A stretch of DNA of 64,000 bases from Streptomyces ficellus (GTDB lineage Bacteria > Actinomycetota > Actinomycetes > Streptomycetales > Streptomycetaceae), in NCBI RefSeq assembly GCF_009739905.1, contig NZ_CP034279.1, forward strand, positions 6,944,001-7,008,000, in the 5' to 3' direction. How positions within the stretch are numbered: position 1 is the stretch's first letter; the number at the start of each line of letters is the position of its first letter. Shown here piece after piece: positions 49,887 to 59,317 of this stretch. The position numbers were made by a program, and so were the translations under genes. The notes below the pieces were generated by a model. That model had not been told where the DNA came from, made no database searches, and was given only the letters and a program-made list of their open reading frames with translations.

Positions 49887-51352
49887 GCGAACCACCTCTG
49901 CGGCACCGGCGACAGCCTGCGCCAGACGTGTTTGGCCTCCTGGTACTCCGCCAGCCCGGCGGGTCCCAGCTCGCGTCCGAAGCCGGACTGCTTCATGCCA
50001 CCCCACTCTGCCTGTGGTACGTACGGATGGAAGTCGTTGATCCACATGGTTCCGGCGCGGACCCGCGAGGCGACCCGGTGGCCGCGGTCCGTGTCGCCGG
50101 TCCACACCGCACCCGCCAGCCCGTACACGGTGCTGTTGGCGAGCGCCACCGCCTCGTCCTCGTCGTGGAACCGCTCCACCGTCAGGACCGGACCGAACGA
50201 CTCGTCACGGATCACGGACATCCCGGCGTTGCAGTCGTCCAGGACGGTCGGCAGGTAGTAGAAGCCCTGCTGGAGTTCCGGCTGCTCCGGCCGCCCGCCA
50301 CCGCAGCGCACCACCGCGCCCTCGGCCACCCCGGCGGCCACGTACGCCTCGATCTTGTCGCGGTGGGCGGCGGAGATCAGCGGACCGGTGCGCGCGTCGT
50401 CGTCGAAGGGGCCGCCGAGCGGGATGCGCCGGGCCTGCTCGACGATCGCGTCGACGAACGCGTCGTGCAGGTCGTCCTGGACCAGCAGCCTCGCACCGGC
50501 CGAGCAGACCTGCCCGGAGTGCAGGAAGACCGCCATCAGGGCGTGGTCGACCGCCGCCTCGAAATCGGCGTCGGAGAAGACGATGTTGGGGTTCTTGCCG
50601 CCCAGCTCCAGGGCCACCTTCTTCACGGTCGGGGCGGCCGCCGCCATGATGCGCCGGCCGGTCACCAGGCCACCGGTGAAGGAGACGAGATCGACCCGCG
50701 GGTCCTCGGTCAGCGGCGCACCCGCGGTGGCGCCCGCACCGAGTACCAGATTGGCGGCGCCCGGAGGCAGACCGGCCTCGGTGAGCAGCCGCATCAGCAT
50801 GATCGCCGTGTGCGGGGTCAGCTCGCTGGGCTTGAGCACGAAGGTGTTCCCGGCGCCGAGCGCGGGCGCCACCTTCCACGCGGTCTGCAACAGTGGGTAG
50901 TTCCACGGTGTGATCAGCGCACACACGCCGACCGGCTCGTGCACCACCCTGCTGTCGACGCCCGGGTCCCCGGTGTCCACGACGCGGTCGCCACCGCCCG
51001 CGGCGACCAGGTTGCCGAAGTAGCGGAAGCAGTTGGCGATGTCGGCCATGTCGTAGCGGCTCTCGACGATCCGCTTGCCCGTGTCGAGCGACTCGGCGCG
51101 GGCGAAGTCCTCCTGGTCGCGCTCCAGCAGGTCAGCCGTGCGCAGGAGCAGGGCGCCACGCTCGGCGGCCGGAGTACGGGGCCAGGGCCCGTGGTCGAAC
51201 GCCTCGCGCGCCGCGGCGATCGCCGCGGCGGCGTCCTTGGGCCCCGCCTCGTCGACCGTCGCGACCAGCGACCCGTCGGCGGGGCAGCGGATCTCCCGTG
51301 TCCCGCCCTCGGACGCGGCGATCCATGCTCCGCCGATGAAGAGTTCCGGCAT
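49883..51352 (-). CDS. Aldehyde dehydrogenase (betaine aldehyde dehydrogenase-like)
   Basis: 489 residues of the NAD(P)-dependent ALDH superfamily. The catalytic Glu is in KVALELGGKNPN (Glu249) and the nucleophile Cys in HSGQVCSAGAR (Cys283). The Asn-containing segment ITPWNYPLLQ (148-157) and the NAD-binding PSELTPH are present. The C-terminal INDFHPYVPQAEWGGMKQSG is typical of betaine and aminoaldehyde dehydrogenases. It oxidises the aldehyde made by the GMC enzyme. It is the first gene of a four-gene coupled operon. The ATG at 51352 is well placed. Confidence 0.9.
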   Translation of the reverse strand: MPELFIGGAWIAASEGGTREIRCPADGSLVATVDEAGPKDAAAAIAAAREAFDHGPWPRTPAAERGALLLRTADLLERDQEDFARAESLDTGKRIVESRYDMADIANCFRYFGNLVAAGGGDRVVDTGDPGVDSRVVHEPVGVCALITPWNYPLLQTAWKVAPALGAGNTFVLKPSELTPHTAIMLMRLLTEAGLPPGAANLVLGAGATAGAPLTEDPRVDLVSFTGGLVTGRRIMAAAAPTVKKVALELGGKNPNIVFSDADFEAAVDHALMAVFLHSGQVCSAGARLLVQDDLHDAFVDAIVEQARRIPLGGPFDDDARTGPLISAAHRDKIEAYVAAGVAEGAVVRCGGGRPEQPELQQGFYYLPTVLDDCNAGMSVIRDESFGPVLTVERFHDEDEAVALANSTVYGLAGAVWTGDTDRGHRVASRVRAGTMWINDFHPYVPQAEWGGMKQSGFGRELGPAGLAEYQEAKHVWRRLSPVPQRWFA

Positions 51353-51770
51353 GGCGACCTCCAGGGTCGGACGGCGCCCCTTCGGACGTCCGGTGACTCA
51401 AGCACCGACAGTAGCGGCGGTGGCCGCATACCGCAGCGTGGCGTCCTGCGACCAGGCGCACGCGCGCACCGGACGCCGGCCCGGACCGCCGCAGCGCTGC
51501 CCGACACCTCGCGCGCGAGGTCGGTCACCCGGACGGACGGCCGCTGGACCGGACGGGTGCGCTCACGGCATGCGCCGCCGGCGTAGGTTTCGACAGGTGC
51601 GTGTCGCCCTCGGGCAAGAAAACGAGCCGCATCGCAGCGAGCGGGAGCAGGCGCGTACGGCCGCTTGGGGACCGTCGGGGACGCCCCCCCCGCATAACGT
51701 TGTGATTCCGGCTGCGCACGGTGACGGCCGACGGGCACCACCGCTCCAAGGGCCTGTGCATCATAGGCGC
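51353..51770. other. Divergent intergenic region, dehydrogenase operon / kinase
   Basis: 418 bases without a convincing gene on either strand. A perfect 16-bp palindrome lies at 51506-51521. AT-richer patches near 51600-51630 and 51690-51720 (CATAACGTTGTGA) could be promoters of the kinase side. Confidence 0.55.
51506..51521. promoter_or_regulatory. Perfect palindrome upstream of the dehydrogenase operon
   Basis: ACCTCGCGCGCGAGGT is a perfect 16-bp palindrome about 154 bases before the aldehyde dehydrogenase ATG. It is a candidate regulator site. It could also be chance in GC-rich DNA. Confidence 0.35.
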
Positions 51771-53444
51771 ATGGAAAGCGACGGGGGACGGCGTGGCCGG
51801 AGTGAAGAGCCGACGAGTTACGGGTTGCGGCCTCCGCTTCCGGCGGCACGAGAGCCGCAGCACGGGGCGCCGGCCGGTGCCGGCGCGGGCGGCGAGGAGG
51901 GCGCCCGCGCACCGGCGGCCGGCGCGGGCGGCGAGGAAGGCAACCGCGCACCGGAGGCCGGCGCGGGACGTCTCGTCGGTGGCCGCTACCGGCTGCTGGA
52001 ACGGCTGGGCGCCGGTGGGATGGGCACCGTGTGGCGGGCCCGGGACGAGGTGGTCGACCGCGACGTGGCGCTGAAGGAGCCCAGGGTTCCCGACCACTTC
52101 ACCGCCGCGGAACGCCACACCGCGTACCAGCGCATGCAGCGGGAGGCCCGCGCGGCCGCGCGCATCGACCACCCCTCGGTGGTCGCCATCCACGACGTGG
52201 TCACCGAGGGCGACAGCCCGTGGATCGTGATGGAACTGCTGCGCGGGAAGTCGCTGGCCGAACTCCTCGACGAGGGCACCTTGTCCCCGCAGGAGGCCGC
52301 CAGGATCGGTCTGGCCGTCCTCGGCGCCCTCACCGCGGCGCACGAGGCGGGGGTGCTGCACCGCGACGTGAAGCCGGGCAACGTGATGGTGTGCCGGCAC
52401 GACCGCGTCGTCCTCACCGACTTCGGCATCGCCCACATGGAGGGCGAACAGAAGCTCACCGAGACCGGGGCCTTCGTGGGCTCGCCCGAGTACATCGCCC
52501 CCGAGCGGGTCCTCGGGCGCCGCCCCGGCCCGGAGTCCGACCTGTGGTCCCTCGGCGTCACGCTCTATCAGGCGGTGGAGGGCGTGTCGCCGTTCCGCCG
52601 GCAGACCACGCCCTCCACCCTCCAGGCCGTCCTGCTCGCCGAGTTGCCGCCGCCCCAGCACTCGGCGGAACTGACCGCCGTCCTCACCGGCCTGCTGCGC
52701 AAGGAGCCCGAGAACCGGATCAGCGCCCCGGCGGCGCTGCCCGTCCTGCGGGCCGCCGCGCACCCCCCGACCCGGACCCCCGGCCCCGACGCCGCGCCGG
52801 GCGGGCACCCCGACGGAACGGCCGCGCGACCACCGCGTGACCCCTTGAAGCGCCGCCTGCTCCGGCCACTGCCCCTGGCCGGGGGCGTCGTCCTGCTGGC
52901 GGCCCTGCTGGTCGCGCTGGTGCTGCCGTTCCGTGGCGGTGACGACCTGCCGGAGGGCTGGAAGCGCTACGAGGAGTACCGCATGCGGGTCACCCTCGCG
53001 GCCCCGGCCGACTGGAGCATCACCACCGCCGACGACGTGGACAGCTCGGACGGCGCCTACCTGGCCACCCGCTACACCTCGCCCAAGGGCGACGCCTCCC
53101 TCCTCGTCGACAAGAAGGAGCGGACCACCGAGACCGCCCTCGCGACGGCGCAGCGCTGGAAGCAGGAGTACGAGACGGACTCCCCGCCGGAGGGCGGCTC
53201 CGCCGCCGTCGCCACCGTGGCACCCACCACCGAACAGGGGCGTGACGCCGCGGTCCTCACCGTGACGTACAGCAAGGACGAGGACGGCGCGCCCCGACGG
53301 CTGTCCAAGACGCTCGTCGTGGTCAACTCCCGGCAGGAGCGGCTCACCCTGAACGTCGACGTACCCGCAGGGAAGTCGGCCCGGGCGACCGCGGACGGCC
53401 TGCTGGACCGGGCACGCGCCGAGTACCGGATCGGAGACCTGTGA
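51771..53444 (+). CDS. Membrane Ser/Thr protein kinase (PknB type)
   Basis: 557 residues. A disordered N terminus with repeats precedes the kinase domain (about 72-335), with Gly loop LGAGGMGTVWRA, ATP-binding Lys in VALKEPRVP, catalytic HRDVKPGN (from 197), DFG at 217 and YIAPERV. One membrane helix lies at about 366-387. An extracellular domain of about 170 residues follows (WKRYEEYRMRVTLAAPADWS), resembling small lipoprotein-like sensor domains. It phosphorylates Ser/Thr in response to an outside cue. The start has only a weak ribosome site. It is coupled by GTGA to the next gene. Confidence 0.9.
   Translation: MESDGGRRGRSEEPTSYGLRPPLPAAREPQHGAPAGAGAGGEEGARAPAAGAGGEEGNRAPEAGAGRLVGGRYRLLERLGAGGMGTVWRARDEVVDRDVALKEPRVPDHFTAAERHTAYQRMQREARAAARIDHPSVVAIHDVVTEGDSPWIVMELLRGKSLAELLDEGTLSPQEAARIGLAVLGALTAAHEAGVLHRDVKPGNVMVCRHDRVVLTDFGIAHMEGEQKLTETGAFVGSPEYIAPERVLGRRPGPESDLWSLGVTLYQAVEGVSPFRRQTTPSTLQAVLLAELPPPQHSAELTAVLTGLLRKEPENRISAPAALPVLRAAAHPPTRTPGPDAAPGGHPDGTAARPPRDPLKRRLLRPLPLAGGVVLLAALLVALVLPFRGGDDLPEGWKRYEEYRMRVTLAAPADWSITTADDVDSSDGAYLATRYTSPKGDASLLVDKKERTTETALATAQRWKQEYETDSPPEGGSAAVATVAPTTEQGRDAAVLTVTYSKDEDGAPRRLSKTLVVVNSRQERLTLNVDVPAGKSARATADGLLDRARAEYRIGDL
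51879..51967. repeat. 39-bp in-frame tandem repeat in the kinase N terminus
   Basis: 2.3 copies encode the 13-residue unit AGAGGEEG(A/N)RAP(A/E) just before the kinase domain. It extends a disordered cytoplasmic leader. Confidence 0.8.
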
Positions 53445-53986
53445 CCGTGTCCAGCACACCGAAGGAGCCCCCGGCGATGCGACTGGGCGATCCGGCAGCC
53501 GCCGGCCGGCTCGAACTGCGCCCTCTGCGCTACCAGTTCCCCACGGCGACGGGCGACCCCCACGACGACAACTGGCTCGTCGTCCGGGCCTCCGTGACGA
53601 CTCCCGACGGCGCCCGGTCCCTCACCGATCCCTGCCTGCTGACCGACGAGGCCCAGCAACTGGCCGCCTGGCTGCGCGCCGTCGCGGCCGGTCGTGTCCC
53701 GGCGGCCGGTCGCGCGGCAGCGCCTCGGCAACCCGGTGGCGAGGACGGGCTCTCCGCGGACCTGACCTTCATCGAACCGGTCCTGGCCTTCCGTCTCGCC
53801 GGCCGGAGCGAGGACACGGCCGTGCTCCACGTGCACCTCTCCGCGGCCGGCGAGCCCCCGTGGCAGGAGTGCGACGAGGGCGCGGACCCGCGGCAGCCGG
53901 CCGTGGAGGTGCGGCTGGACACGGCCGCGCTCCTGCACGCGGCAGACCAGTGGGAGCGTGCGCTGGCGCCGTTCCCGAGGCGCTGA
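53441..53986 (+). CDS. WapI family immunity-like protein
   Basis: 181 residues (169 if started at ATG 53477, which has GGAG nine bases upstream). The core LELRPLRYQFPTATGDPHDD with NWLVVRASVTTPDG, then LTFIEPVLAFRL and a C-terminal strand-helix pair, matches the WapI/YxiJ-like group. That group is named for immunity to the WapA toxin of Bacillus. Here no toxin lies beside it; instead its GTG overlaps the kinase stop, so it may be a kinase partner. Function in this setting is unknown. Confidence 0.65.
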   Translation: MTVSSTPKEPPAMRLGDPAAAGRLELRPLRYQFPTATGDPHDDNWLVVRASVTTPDGARSLTDPCLLTDEAQQLAAWLRAVAAGRVPAAGRAAAPRQPGGEDGLSADLTFIEPVLAFRLAGRSEDTAVLHVHLSAAGEPPWQECDEGADPRQPAVEVRLDTAALLHAADQWERALAPFPRR

Positions 53987-54167
53987 CGGGTTCGACGGGA
54001 CACGTCCCGGCCACGTTCCGGACCCTTTCGCGGCGGCCGGTGTCACCATGGCGGTCCGGACGGCACACCTCCGCCGGAGCGACCGACCGGAGCGACGGTG
54101 GGGGCGCTCGTCCGGAGTGGAGGACCGGACCGCCCGGACCGCCACCCACGGCCCCGAAGGAGCCACG

Positions 54168-55391
54168 ATGACCGCCTCGCCAGCGCCGCGGACCGGCACG
54201 CACACTCTGCTCGACGAGGCGCGGCGGCTCCTGCCCGGCGTCGTCGACGTGCGCCGGAGTCTGCACCGCACACCGGAACTGGGCCTGCACCTCCCGCAGA
54301 CGCGACGGACCGTCCTCGACGCCCTGGCCGGGCTGCCCCTGCACATCGCCGTGGGGGACCGGCTCAGCTCGGTGGTCGCCACCCTGGACGGCGCCCGGCC
54401 CGGCCCGACCGTGCTGCTGCGCGCCGACATGGACGCCCTGCCCCTCCAGGAGGACACCGGGCTCGCCGACGCCTCCCAGGTGCCGGGAGCCATGCACGCC
54501 TGCGGGCACGACCTGCACACCGCGATGCTCGTCGGCGCCGCCCGTCTGCTGTCCGCCCGCCGGGAGCGGCTCGCCGGCCGGGTCGTCCTCATGTTCCAGC
54601 CCGCCGAGGAGAGCGGCGGCGGCGCCGCGCGGATGATCGAGGACGGCGTCCTGGACACCGTGGACGGACGCGGCGTGGACGCGGCGTTCGCGCTGCACGT
54701 GATGACCCGTTTCGAGACCGGCACCGTGCACGTGCGACCCGGCCCGACGTTCGCCGCCTCCGACATGATCCACATCACCGTGCGCGGCCGTGGCGGTCAC
54801 GCCTCCGCGCCACACCTCGCCCTCGACCCGATCCCCGTCGCCTGCGAGATCGTCCAGGCCCTCCAGGCAGCCGTGACCCGCACGGTCGACGTCTTCGACC
54901 CGGCGGTGGTCACCATCACCCGTATCCAGGCGGGTACGACCACCAACATCATCCCGGAGTCCGCGGAACTGTACGGCACCTGCCGGACGTTGACGCCCGC
55001 GTCCCGGCAGCGGATGCGTACCGTCGTGGAACGGGTGGCCCGCAACGTGGCCGCCGCCCACGGCGCGGAGGCCGACGTCGACCTGGGCGCCGGCTACCCG
55101 CCCGTGGTCAACGACCCGGACTTCACCGCCACCGTCGTCGAGGCGGCGACCGGCCTCCTGGGCCCCGGCCCGGTACGGCACCTGACCGACCCGGTCATGG
55201 GCGCCGAGGACTTCTCGTACGTCCTCGAACGCGTCCCCGGAGCGATGGCCCTGCTCGGCGCCCGCCCCGCAGGCGTCCCCGCCGAGGGCGCCCCGGACTG
55301 CCACTCCAACCGTGTCGTCTTCGACGAGGACGCCATGGTGACCGGTATCGCCCTGCACGCCGCGGTGGCCCTGCACCACCTGGCGGGCTGA
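54168..55391 (+). CDS. M20 family amidohydrolase/aminoacylase
   Basis: 407 residues of the M20D metallo-amidohydrolase group (hippurate hydrolase, N-acyl-amino-acid hydrolase). Metal-site motifs are LLRADMDALPLQED, HACGHDLHTAM (from residue 110) and PAEESGGGAARMI, with a C-terminal His in DCHSNRVVF. The lid-domain segment RGRGGHASAPHLALDPIPVA is conserved. It cleaves an amide of an acylated amino acid or similar compound. The ATG at 54168 has GGAG six bases upstream. It is monocistronic or weakly linked to the TPR gene. Confidence 0.9.
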   Translation: MTASPAPRTGTHTLLDEARRLLPGVVDVRRSLHRTPELGLHLPQTRRTVLDALAGLPLHIAVGDRLSSVVATLDGARPGPTVLLRADMDALPLQEDTGLADASQVPGAMHACGHDLHTAMLVGAARLLSARRERLAGRVVLMFQPAEESGGGAARMIEDGVLDTVDGRGVDAAFALHVMTRFETGTVHVRPGPTFAASDMIHITVRGRGGHASAPHLALDPIPVACEIVQALQAAVTRTVDVFDPAVVTITRIQAGTTTNIIPESAELYGTCRTLTPASRQRMRTVVERVARNVAAAHGAEADVDLGAGYPPVVNDPDFTATVVEAATGLLGPGPVRHLTDPVMGAEDFSYVLERVPGAMALLGARPAGVPAEGAPDCHSNRVVFDEDAMVTGIALHAAVALHHLAG

Positions 55392-55454
55392 CGTCACCGC
55401 CGGAACGGGAAAGTGTTTGACAGGCCCGGGCGGGGGTGCGGCAAGGTACTCCGC

Positions 55455-55970
55455 ATGACTCAGAAGATCACCCCGGCGTGGGAAGACCGGCTGGCGGCCG
55501 CGTGGGCGACGTTCGACGATTACGCCGATGGCCGTGAGGCGGAGTTCCGGGCGCTGATCGACGATCTGGTGGCCCAACTGCCCGACGACAGCCCGGTTGT
55601 ACCCTTCGAACGGGCATGTGCCTTCGATTCGACGGGACACTCCGACAAGGCGGTGCCGCTCTACCAGGAGGCACTGGCACGCGGCCTCGACGGGTACCGC
55701 GGACGGCGTACGAAGATCCAGCTGGCCAGCTCCCTGCGCAACGTCGGCCGCGCCGAGGAGGGCGTCGCACTGCTGACCCCCGAGCTGGACGCGCCCTCCG
55801 ACGAACTGGACGACGCCGTACGCGCCACCCTCGCGCTGTGCCTCGCCGACCTCGGCCGGGAACGCGAGGGCCTCTCCCTGGTCATCGGCGCCCTGGCCGG
55901 CCACCTGCCGCGCTACCAGCGATCGATGAGCAACTACGCCCGGCTGCTGATCGAGCCCGGCGACGGCTGA
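55455..55970 (+). CDS. Tetratricopeptide repeat protein
   Basis: 171-residue all-helical protein. TPR-like helix pairs are seen in VVPFERACAFDSTGHSDKAV with PLYQEALARGL, then TKIQLASSLRNVGRAEEGVA and RATLALCLADLGREREGLSL. It begins with an N-terminal helical region (WEDRLAAAWATFDDYADGRE). This layout matches small actinobacterial TPR_5 proteins that act as protein-binding adaptors. The ATG has AAGG upstream. It lies 63 bases after the amidohydrolase. Its partner is unknown. Confidence 0.8.
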   Translation: MTQKITPAWEDRLAAAWATFDDYADGREAEFRALIDDLVAQLPDDSPVVPFERACAFDSTGHSDKAVPLYQEALARGLDGYRGRRTKIQLASSLRNVGRAEEGVALLTPELDAPSDELDDAVRATLALCLADLGREREGLSLVIGALAGHLPRYQRSMSNYARLLIEPGDG

Positions 55971-56002
55971 CGGCGCGCGACCGCTGACTGCTCGGCCGCA
56001 GA

Positions 56003-56032
56003 CAGCGCGGCCGGTGGCAGCGCGGCCGGTGG
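56003..56032. repeat. 15-bp direct repeat upstream of the TerC gene
   Basis: CAGCGCGGCCGGTGG occurs twice in tandem, with a partial third copy, in the 155-base leader before the TerC start. No known manganese riboswitch fold could be recognised by eye. Confidence 0.75.
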
Positions 56033-56125
56033 CAGCCGGGGGGCTCCGTCGCGCCCCGTGGGCCGGGATGCCGGACACTCGGTGTAAGAGCGCATTGTGG
56101 CGTGCACCGGGTGAGGGTTGCTGGC

Positions 56126-57130
56126 GTGCTTGATGTCCCGTTCTGGCTGTGGGGGGCGTTCGCCGCGACGGTGGTCGTGTCGCTGGTGGTGGACCTGCTG
56201 GCCCACCGCACGGCGCACGTCATCGGCTTCCGGGAGGCCGCCGCCTGGAGCGGGCTGTGGGTGGGGCTCGCCGTCATCTTCGGCGGTGTCGTCTTCGTCG
56301 TCCTGGGCCCGACGGCCGGTACGGAGTACACGACGGCCTGGCTGCTGGAGAAGAGCCTGTCCGTCGACAATCTCTTCGTCTTCGCGGTGATCTTCGCCTA
56401 CTTCCGGGTGCCCCGCGCCTACCAGCACCGGGTGCTGTTCTTCGGCGTCATCGGCGCCCTCGTCTTCCGGGGCGTCTTCCTCTCCCTGGGCGTGGCCGTG
56501 GTCAGCCGCTTCACCGCGGTCCTGTTCGGGTTCGCGGCGGTGCTGTTCTACAGCACCTACAAACTCCTGAAGGACGAGGAGGAGAGCTTCGACCCGGGCA
56601 AGAGCTTCGCCGTACGGATGCTCCGCAAGGTCATCCCCGTCCGCGACGACTACGCGGGGGCGAGGTTCTTCGTCGTCGAGGCCGGCAAGCGGGTGGCAAC
56701 GCCGCTGCTCGCCGTCGTCGCCGCGATCGAGGCCGCCGACCTGATCTTCGCGGTCGACAGCGTCCCCGCCGTCCTCGCCGTGAGCGACGACGCCTTCATC
56801 GTCTACACCAGCAACGCCTTCGCCATCCTCGGCCTGCGTGCCCTGTACTTCATGCTCGCGGGCCTCCTGGACCGCTTCCACTACCTCAGCAAGGGCCTGG
56901 CGATCATCCTGTCCTTCATCGGGGTGAAGCTCATCCTCCAGGCGTCCCACAAGCTGGTCAGCCCCGCCGTCCCCGAGATCCCCTCGCCGGTGAGTCTGGC
57001 CGTCATCGTCGTCGTCCTCGCGGGATCGGTGGTGCTCAGCCTCCGGAGGCCCGCCCCCGCGGAGCAGCGGTCGGACACCGGCGACGGTCCCGATCCGCCC
57101 GGCTACGATCCGCCCGGTCCCGCTCCCTAG
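56126..57130 (+). CDS. TerC/Alx family membrane protein
   Basis: 334 residues with about nine membrane helices. TerC signatures are EKSLSVDNLFVFAVIFAYF and FGVIGALVFRGVFLSLGV, then AAIEAADLIFAVDSVPAVLA and TSNAFAILGLRALYFMLAGL. Acidic residues in the helices suit divalent-metal transport; family members export manganese or load metal into exported enzymes, and some give tellurite resistance. No other ter genes are nearby. The GTG at 56126 has GAGGG nine bases upstream and gives the usual N terminus; a longer GTG start at 56102 is less likely. Confidence 0.9.
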   Translation: MLDVPFWLWGAFAATVVVSLVVDLLAHRTAHVIGFREAAAWSGLWVGLAVIFGGVVFVVLGPTAGTEYTTAWLLEKSLSVDNLFVFAVIFAYFRVPRAYQHRVLFFGVIGALVFRGVFLSLGVAVVSRFTAVLFGFAAVLFYSTYKLLKDEEESFDPGKSFAVRMLRKVIPVRDDYAGARFFVVEAGKRVATPLLAVVAAIEAADLIFAVDSVPAVLAVSDDAFIVYTSNAFAILGLRALYFMLAGLLDRFHYLSKGLAIILSFIGVKLILQASHKLVSPAVPEIPSPVSLAVIVVVLAGSVVLSLRRPAPAEQRSDTGDGPDPPGYDPPGPAP

Positions 57131-57173
57131 TCGCCCCCTTCCCAGACGGCGATAACGGGCATATCGTAAAGAA

Positions 57174-57362
57174 ATGGTCAAGACGAAGCGTGAGGTCGAC
57201 ACCTACACGTGTCCGGCCTGCAAGCAGGAAGTCCCCGCCGTGGCCACCCGCCACAAGACGCTCGGCGTGTTCGTCCCCACCTGGGGGCCGGGCGCGTGCG
57301 AGAACGCCCAGTGCCCCGACTACCGGCTGGACCCCCGGCGCAAGCCGCACACGCGCCGGTAG
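57174..57362 (+). CDS. Small zinc-ribbon protein (62 residues)
   Basis: A basic N terminus, then TYTCPACKQEV and ACENAQCPDYRL provide four Cys for one zinc site. The ending RRKPHTRR is basic, which suggests nucleic-acid or ribosome contact. No ribosome site precedes the ATG; an AT-rich stretch GGGCATATCGTAAAGA lies directly upstream, so leaderless or short-leader translation is possible. No family name is assigned. Confidence 0.65.
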   Translation: MVKTKREVDTYTCPACKQEVPAVATRHKTLGVFVPTWGPGACENAQCPDYRLDPRRKPHTRR

Positions 57363-57563
57363 GCGCCCCCGGCGCGACCCGCTCCACCGCCGCCCCGACG
57401 CGCGGCCGTCCGCCGCCGGCCCGGCGTCCGTCGACCGTGCCGCCCCGCCCGTCGGCCACACCACGCCCCGGCTTCGCGTACGGGCGTGATGTGCCGCGCG
57501 GGCGGGGGAGAGGGACGATGGAAGGGACTTGCCTGGCCGGCGGCCGGAAGGGAGGGCCCGCCC

Positions 57564-59078
57564 ATGGGTGCGACCGGGGCCTCGCCGGACGATCCCGCCC
57601 GGACGGGCGCCGTACCGGCGCCGGGCGGGCTGCTCGACGCGCTGAACGTGGCCGCCGTCCTGCTGGACGACGAGGGCAGGATCGACCTCTGGAGCCCCCA
57701 GGCGGAGAAGCTCTTCGGCTACAGCGCCGAGGAGGCACTCGGCCGGTTCGCCGGGCACCTGCTCATCGACGAGGTGCACCTGGACGAGGTCCTGGCGCTG
57801 TTCGCCAAGGTCATGGACGAGGGCGAAAGCTGGGCCGGCGTCTTCCCCGTCCGCCACAAGAACGGCTCCACGCGGCTGGTGGAGTTCCGGAACATGCGGC
57901 TCCAGGACGACCAGAGCGACTACTACGCCCTCGGCCTGGCCGCGGACCAGGCGATACTGCGGAACGTCGAGCGGAACCTGGCCCTGTCCGCCCAGCTGGT
58001 GTCCCAGTCGCCGATCGGGCTGGGCGTCCTGGACACGGACCTGCGCTACATCTCCGTCAACCCGGCGGAGGAACGCATGAACGGCGTGCCCGCCGCCGAG
58101 CACGTCGGGCGGCACGTCCACGAGGTGCTGCCGTACCTGGACCCCCGCTTCGCGGCCGCGACGAGCGAAGTCCTGGCCACCGGCGTGCCGATCGTGGACC
58201 AGTACGTCGTCGGCCGCACCCCGGCCGACCCGGACCACGACCACGCCTGGTCCATCTCCTACTACCGGCTGGAATCCCCCAACGGGAAGGTGCTCGGGGT
58301 CGCCACCTCCAGCGTGGACGTCACCGACCGGCACCGCGCCATCGAGGAGCAGCGCCGTACCGCCCTCACCCTCCAGCGCAGCCTGCTGCCCCACCCGCCC
58401 GCCCGCCGGCCGGGCCTGGAGGTCGCCTACCGCTACCGCCCCGCACAGGCCACGATGGAGATCGGCGGCGACTGGTTCGACGTCATCCCCCTCCGCGCCG
58501 GCAAGACCGCCCTCGTCGTGGGCGACGTGATGGGCAGCGGCGTGGTGGCCGCCGCCGCCATGGGGCAACTGCGCACCGCCACCCGGACCCTGGCCGACCT
58601 CGACCTGCCCCCCGGACGCCTCCTGCACCACCTCGATCACATCACCGACGATCTCGACACCATCGCGACCTGCGTCTACGCGGTGTACGACCCCGACGCG
58701 TCGCAGTGCCACGTCTCCCTCGCGGGCCACCTGCCCCCCGTACTCCTCCACGCGGACGGCACGCGCGAACTGCTCGACCTGCCGACCGGCGCCCCGCTGG
58801 GCGGTATCGGCGTCGCCTTCCACACCACCCGCGTCGACGTCGGGGCGGGCGACCAGCTCGTCCTCTACACCGACGGCCTGGTCGAGACCCGGGACCAGCC
58901 GATCGACACCCGGCTGGACACCCTCCTGGACGTCCTGGACGATCCGGGCAGGTCACTGGAGGACACCTGCGACCTGCTCCTGCGGAACCTGCGCCACGCC
59001 GGGGACCACGACGACGTGGCGCTGCTCGTCGCACGCACGGGCCCCCGCCCCACCGGCACACCGGACCCGCACACCTGA
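57564..59078 (+). CDS. PAS-PAS-PP2C (SpoIIE/RsbU-type) phosphatase
   Basis: 504 residues. Two PAS sensor domains (about 18-130 with IDLWSPQAEKLFGYSAEEAL, and about 140-270 with NPAEERMNGVPAAEHVG) precede a SpoIIE-type PP2C domain (about 285-495). Metal-site motifs are MEIGGDWFDVIPL and VVGDVMGSG, and later VLYTDGLVETR and HDDVALLVAR. It dephosphorylates anti-anti-sigma factors in response to a small ligand or redox cue. No kinase domain is attached. The ATG at 57564 has GGAGG about ten bases upstream; a longer start at 57486 is possible. Confidence 0.88.
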   Translation: MGATGASPDDPARTGAVPAPGGLLDALNVAAVLLDDEGRIDLWSPQAEKLFGYSAEEALGRFAGHLLIDEVHLDEVLALFAKVMDEGESWAGVFPVRHKNGSTRLVEFRNMRLQDDQSDYYALGLAADQAILRNVERNLALSAQLVSQSPIGLGVLDTDLRYISVNPAEERMNGVPAAEHVGRHVHEVLPYLDPRFAAATSEVLATGVPIVDQYVVGRTPADPDHDHAWSISYYRLESPNGKVLGVATSSVDVTDRHRAIEEQRRTALTLQRSLLPHPPARRPGLEVAYRYRPAQATMEIGGDWFDVIPLRAGKTALVVGDVMGSGVVAAAAMGQLRTATRTLADLDLPPGRLLHHLDHITDDLDTIATCVYAVYDPDASQCHVSLAGHLPPVLLHADGTRELLDLPTGAPLGGIGVAFHTTRVDVGAGDQLVLYTDGLVETRDQPIDTRLDTLLDVLDDPGRSLEDTCDLLLRNLRHAGDHDDVALLVARTGPRPTGTPDPHT

Positions 59079-59317
59079 GGCGACCGCCGATGGACGCGCA
59101 GAGTGATGACAGGAAAGCGCTACGTGGCTCTTTACGGTCTCGGCACAGGATGAACGCGCGGTGTCCACTCGCCACGCGCGGGGGACTGGCAGGCTCCTTG
59201 GCCTGAACCACCCCGCACCATCCGCCTGTCGGGCACCCTGCCGGCGTCACGCCGGCCGCCGCAACCACGGCGAAGACCCGGTGTGCCCGCCGACCCGCAG
59301 AGGACACCCCCCACATC

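Noticed and set aside
55971..56125. Manganese (yybP-ykoY) riboswitch before TerC
   Set aside because: Expected because TerC/Alx genes can carry one, but no matching conserved loops could be recognised in the leader; only a 15-bp repeat is seen.
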